Source: an uncultured Polyangiaceae bacterium
GTDB lineage: Bacteria; Myxococcota_A; Polyangia; Polyangiales; Houyiibacteriaceae
Length of the DNA: 7,303 nucleotides
Reading direction: 5' to 3'
Assembly: GCA_947259605.1 (NCBI GenBank)
Contig: CAMYMX010000163.1
Span: 1 to 7,303, forward strand
Within the stretch, counting starts at the first letter, position 1. Each line of letters starts with the position of its first letter. The notes beneath the pieces are model-generated. The model did no database searches and had not been told where the DNA came from. It saw nothing but the letters and a program-made list of their open reading frames with translations. Position numbers and translations under genes: made by a program. This document shows, piece after piece, positions 4,580 to 7,303 of this stretch.

Positions 4580-6952
4580 GTGACCAAGCAAAACCTCCTC
4601 GTTGTCGATGCCGATCCTCGAAGTCTCCGTGTGCTCGAGGTGAGCCTACGGAACGCTGGCTACAACGTGGCCGGCTGTCCCAGTGTTGGCAAGGCGTTCG
4701 AGATCTTGCACGCCAACAAGCCCGACTTAATCCTGTCGGACACGACCTTCAACGACATGAACGGCTTCGAGTTCGTCGAGCAGCTGCGTCAGAACTCGGA
4801 TTGGGCAGAAATCCCGTTCATGTTCCTATCCAGCGACGGGTCTATCGAAAGCAAGATCCGAGGCCTGGAGCTCGGAATCGAAGACTACCTGACGAAGCCG
4901 ATCTACATCCGCGAGGTGATCGCCAGAGTTGGCATCGAGCTTGCGCGTCAGGCACGCGCAGGGTTGGCGCACCGAAGCAGCGACTCGAGGACCCGATTCA
5001 GTGGCTCGCTTTCCGAAATGAGCGTCGTCGACCTGCTGCAAACGATTGACGTGAGCCGCAAATCCGGCGTGCTCACGCTCGTGGCCGACGACGGGCAGGA
5101 AGGCATGATCTCCTTCGATTCCGGCGCGGTCATCAACGCCACGGTCGAAGATCTCGTTGGTGAGGACGCGGTCTACCGGCATCTGCTCTGGCATGAGGGG
5201 ACTTTCGACCTCGCGTTCCGACGCGTGAGTCTGAGCGAGCGTACCGTTCACCGAACGACGCAGGCTCTTCTGATGGAAGGGATGCGAAGGCTCGATGAGT
5301 GGAGCCGCCTGTCGGAGCTCTTGCCTCCATTCGACACGGTGCTCGAGGTCGACGCCGAAGTGCTCCGCGAGGGGCTGCAGGAAATGCCCGATGAGCAGAA
5401 TCAAATGCTTCGGCTGATCGACGGACAGCGGACGATCGACGAAATCCTGCTCGCACACGGGGGAGACCACGTCGAAGCGCTCAGAAGAGTCGTGGACCTG
5501 TACTTCGAAGGGATGGTCCGGGAGGTTGGGCGCGATCAAGACAGCATTCCGATCCTGACCGAGGTCTCGGTTCACTCGTCGCCCCCGCCGCCCAAAGAAG
5601 CGATGGGCACGATTCCTGGGCCCGCGGGATTGCCGCGGCCTGCGATCGCCGTGCCAGCTTCGCCCCCCTTGCCAGGCGAGTCGAGCACCGAGTCGGTGCC
5701 AGCAACGCTTGTCGAGCCAGCGGCGGCGCGCCGGTCCGACCGAATGTCCACACCCGTTTCCTTTCCGTCGCCAATTTCCAACGACGACTTGGCCTCGGTG
5801 GATGAGATCATTGCGCCGTCGGAACCGCCGACCTCCGTTGCGCCAGCGAGCGAGGTGCCGTTCGACGTCGGGCCGGGGTGGCAGCCGGCGCCGCCCCCGC
5901 CGCCACCTCGGTCTCGTCGAAACACGCTCGGGGGTTTCCAGGCGGCGCGACCGGAAAGCTCGATGTTCAAGGGCGGCACGATTCTCAATTGGTCCGGTCG
6001 TGTTCCGGAGATCAAAACGATCGAAGAAATATCCGGTCGCGAGACCGTTGAAGTCGGGCGCTGGGATCACTCGCTCGAAGAACTGCGCCAAGACCCCGAG
6101 GTCGAAGAGGCGATCGTCGCGATCGACTCCGACCCGCCGCCGGCTGCGTTCGTGCGCTCATCGCCGCCCGGCTCCGGCCCCATCGTCCAAGCCACGTTGC
6201 CGGACGAGGAGCCGCACCGAGATGCCATCGTCGACTATCACGAGCCTCCCGAAGTCGACCCGCCTCCGCTCACGTACGAACAGGTCTTCGAGGAGCATGC
6301 AGCCGACGCGAACGTCCACGCGCCCGGCGTGACGCCGCGAGGCGCAGTCGCTTCCGTGGATTCTCGGCCATCCATGCTGCCTTGGGCGTTGTTGACCTTG
6401 GTGCTTGGCGGCGCGGTGATCGCTGTCGCGTATTGGAAGTCGGTGGGGGAGCCGGCGCCGGCGCCGGTGGCTGTGCCAGCGCCAGCGCCAGTGCCCGTGT
6501 CAGCGCCCGTCTCGGTGCCGGAGCTGGCGCCGGCGCCGACGGCAGACCCCGTTTCGGTCCCAGAACCGTCGATCGCCGACCCAGCAAACACCATCTACCC
6601 TCCAACCGGGACGATCGACACGTACGAAGCACAGCTCGCGCTGGCTCGTCGTCTCAAGCGGGGCGCGAGGGCTGTGGCTGCGTATCGACGCGCCATCGAG
6701 ATTGAGCCCAACTCGAGCCCTGCGCTGGCCGAGCTTGCTCGCCTGATGTTGGCGAGGAGCCACACGCGAGAGGCGTCTGAGCTCGCCGAACGCGCAACCG
6801 CGGTGGATCCGTCGAATGCGCTAGCCTGGGTCACGCTCGGCGCCGCCCGGCAGATGCGGGGCGATCGGCAAGGCGCACGGCAGGCCTATCAAAACTGTGT
6901 GAAACTCGGCGAGGGGCAATACGTGTCGGAATGCCGAGCGATGCTGCGCTGA
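4580..6952 (+). CDS. Membrane-anchored receiver-PATAN-TPR protein
   Basis: A 790-residue multi-domain protein starting at GTG. Residues 1-125 are a receiver domain: LLVVDADP (Asp10 but Ala11 in the acidic pair), phospho-acceptor D54 in ILSDTTF, Ser84/85, K106 in YLTKPI. Residues about 139-240 are a DUF4388/PATAN domain (FSGSLSEMSVVDLLQTID, RKSGVLTL, GMISFDSGAVINA, WHEGTFDL). Residues about 251-313 look like a small winged-helix fold (LRLIDGQRTIDEIL, LYFEGMV). Residues 330-598 are Pro/Ser/Glu-rich and mostly disordered, with one less biased island (about 445-515). A single hydrophobic segment (599-618) follows, then a Pro-Ala/Pro-Val stretch (625-653) and about three TPR units (680-790) with Cys773 and Cys785 near the end. 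There is no effector with an obvious enzymatic or DNA-binding activity. PATAN and receiver domains act in cytoplasmic signalling and protein recruitment, so the TPR part is predicted to be periplasmic. The Gfo/Idh gene follows after 76 nt. Confidence 0.92.
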   Translation: MTKQNLLVVDADPRSLRVLEVSLRNAGYNVAGCPSVGKAFEILHANKPDLILSDTTFNDMNGFEFVEQLRQNSDWAEIPFMFLSSDGSIESKIRGLELGIEDYLTKPIYIREVIARVGIELARQARAGLAHRSSDSRTRFSGSLSEMSVVDLLQTIDVSRKSGVLTLVADDGQEGMISFDSGAVINATVEDLVGEDAVYRHLLWHEGTFDLAFRRVSLSERTVHRTTQALLMEGMRRLDEWSRLSELLPPFDTVLEVDAEVLREGLQEMPDEQNQMLRLIDGQRTIDEILLAHGGDHVEALRRVVDLYFEGMVREVGRDQDSIPILTEVSVHSSPPPPKEAMGTIPGPAGLPRPAIAVPASPPLPGESSTESVPATLVEPAAARRSDRMSTPVSFPSPISNDDLASVDEIIAPSEPPTSVAPASEVPFDVGPGWQPAPPPPPPRSRRNTLGGFQAARPESSMFKGGTILNWSGRVPEIKTIEEISGRETVEVGRWDHSLEELRQDPEVEEAIVAIDSDPPPAAFVRSSPPGSGPIVQATLPDEEPHRDAIVDYHEPPEVDPPPLTYEQVFEEHAADANVHAPGVTPRGAVASVDSRPSMLPWALLTLVLGGAVIAVAYWKSVGEPAPAPVAVPAPAPVPVSAPVSVPELAPAPTADPVSVPEPSIADPANTIYPPTGTIDTYEAQLALARRLKRGARAVAAYRRAIEIEPNSSPALAELARLMLARSHTREASELAERATAVDPSNALAWVTLGAARQMRGDRQGARQAYQNCVKLGEGQYVSECRAMLR
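6452..6538 (+). repeat. Coding hexanucleotide repeat: Pro-Ala/Pro-Val rod
   Basis: This stretch encodes residues 625-653, beginning PAPAPVAVPAPAPVPV. At DNA level it is built from 6-nt units (GCGCCG, GCGCCA, GTGCCA, GTGTCA), with a central AGYGYC phase (AGCGCC, AGCGCC, AGTGCC, CGTGTC, AGCGCC). It follows the membrane segment directly. Pro-Ala dipeptide repeats form stiff extended rods, as in the periplasmic linker of TonB, so a spacer across the periplasm is the natural reading. Confidence 0.75.
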
Positions 6953-6961
6953 CGCTCCGTA

Positions 6962-6985
6962 GTTCCGGTACAAGTTTCGGAGTAC
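6962..6985 (+). repeat. Imperfect short direct repeat in the intergenic gap
   Basis: GTTCCGGTAC (6962-6971) and GTTTCGGAGTAC (6974-6985) are two near copies differing by one substitution and a two-base insertion. They lie between the receiver-TPR stop and the Gfo/Idh start, just upstream of the -10-like element at 6997-7005. This position suits a regulator site, but the similarity is short and may be chance. Confidence 0.3.
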
Positions 6986-6996
6986 GGCGCGCATCC

Positions 6997-7005
6997 TGCT
7001 AAGCT
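6997..7005 (+). promoter_or_regulatory. Extended -10-like element before the Gfo/Idh gene
   Basis: TGC-TAAGCT matches the extended -10 form (TGN followed by TANNNT). Six bases separate it from the ATG at 7012, so the predicted first transcribed base is the A of that ATG, or a base next to it. The -35 region has only a poor match (TTCGGA, 6976-6981). This would give the dehydrogenase its own promoter, independent of the receiver-TPR gene. Confidence 0.35.
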
Positions 7006-7028
7006 GACCCGATGAAGCGGGGGGTCGC

Positions 7029-7303
7029 GTGAGTCGATCAGGAGCAATAGGGATCGCCGTCGTCGGGGCAGGCGGTTGGGGCAAGAATCACGTTCGCAAC
7101 TACGCGGCCATTCCGGACGTCGATCTTCGTTACATCTGCGATCGGCACGAAGGGATTCGTGAGTCGATGGCGGCGCTCTACTCGAGCGTCGACGTAGTCT
7201 CCGATCTTAGCGTCATCCTGCAGGATCCGGCGGTGGCCGCCATCGTCGTGGCCACGCACGCGCCTTCGCACTTCGAGGTAGCGGAAGCCGCGCTGCGCGC
7301 CGG
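7029..7303 (+). CDS. Gfo/Idh/MocA-family NAD(P)-dependent dehydrogenase (partial, N-terminal 91 codons)
   Basis: The gene starts at GTG 7029 and runs off the right edge; only 91 codons of a usual 330-380 are present. The Rossmann nucleotide-binding signature is clear: strand IGIAVVGAGGWGKNHVRNY (Gly13, Gly15 and Gly18 of GxGxxG), then strand DLRYICD with the ribose-binding Asp38, and VAAIVVATHAPSHFEVAEAAL (from 69), which matches the conserved segment before the catalytic EKP motif; that motif lies beyond the window. Family members oxidise or reduce sugar, UDP-sugar or inositol substrates with NAD(P). The GAGGWGKNHVRN form resembles members involved in UDP-sugar and surface-polysaccharide synthesis, but this cannot be settled from the fragment. 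An in-frame TGA at 7005-7007 rules out a much earlier start; a G6 run just upstream is the likely Shine-Dalgarno. The GTG overlaps the stop of a six-codon ORF (7012-7032) by GTGA. Confidence 0.92.
   Translation, partial: MSRSGAIGIAVVGAGGWGKNHVRNYAAIPDVDLRYICDRHEGIRESMAALYSSVDVVSDLSVILQDPAVAAIVVATHAPSHFEVAEAALRA

Noticed and set aside
4826..6091. 421-codon open frame on the minus strand antisense to the receiver-TPR gene
   Set aside because: The plus strand has clear receiver and DUF4388 motifs in this span. The antisense translation is Arg-rich with no recognisable domain.
6953..6987. Intrinsic terminator after the receiver-TPR gene
   Set aside because: Only competing 5-bp pairings (CTCCG/CGGAG and CCGTA/TACGG) with long loops exist, and there is no T-run.
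7038..7271. 77-codon minus-strand open frame at the right edge
   Set aside because: The plus strand carries an unmistakable Rossmann fold of the Gfo/Idh family over the same bases.

Overview
The window is about 60-65% GC by eye and reads like a Myxococcota (deltaproteobacterial) chromosome. Pointers to that group are: a receiver-DUF4388(PATAN)-TPR protein with a long Pro-rich linker; small lipoproteins, one carrying a CxxxxxC Cys-module and a 'PDAAVDAG' tail; an IPT/TIG lipoprotein; and frequent GTG starts. This is an inference from gene style; there is no rRNA or marker gene here. No mobile element, tRNA, rRNA or CRISPR array is visible.

Left half, minus strand (read right to left from 3852 to 67). 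A LytS-type membrane histidine kinase and a LytTR-family response regulator overlap by ATGA and form a complete two-component system. After 69 nt comes a lipoprotein joining an NlpE-C-like domain to a META/HslJ domain. After a further 133-nt gap, which holds a decayed hexanucleotide repeat, comes an LLM-class (F420/FMN-type) oxidoreductase. The kinase-regulator pair is a clear operon; whether the two downstream genes are co-transcribed is open.

Middle (3853-4579). A 59-residue Cys-rich lipoprotein on the plus strand converges, with a 3-nt gap, on a 129-residue IPT/TIG lipoprotein on the minus strand. The 84-nt region between the TIG gene and the next plus-strand gene contains a nested dyad that looks like an operator.

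Right half, plus strand. A 790-residue protein runs receiver domain, DUF4388/PATAN, winged-helix-like segment, about 280 residues of Pro-rich linker, one transmembrane helix, a Pro-Ala/Pro-Val rod, and C-terminal TPRs. This order predicts a cytoplasmic phosphorylation input tethered through the inner membrane to a periplasmic TPR module. It is the most interesting object in the window. A Gfo/Idh/MocA-family dehydrogenase begins at 7029 and runs off the right edge. It is preceded by an extended -10-like element placed for a transcript starting at, or next to, a six-codon mini-ORF that overlaps its start codon.

Taken together, the window holds sensing and envelope genes (a two-component system, three lipoproteins, one membrane-anchored receiver protein) beside two ordinary metabolic oxidoreductases. 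No pathway linking all of them is visible.
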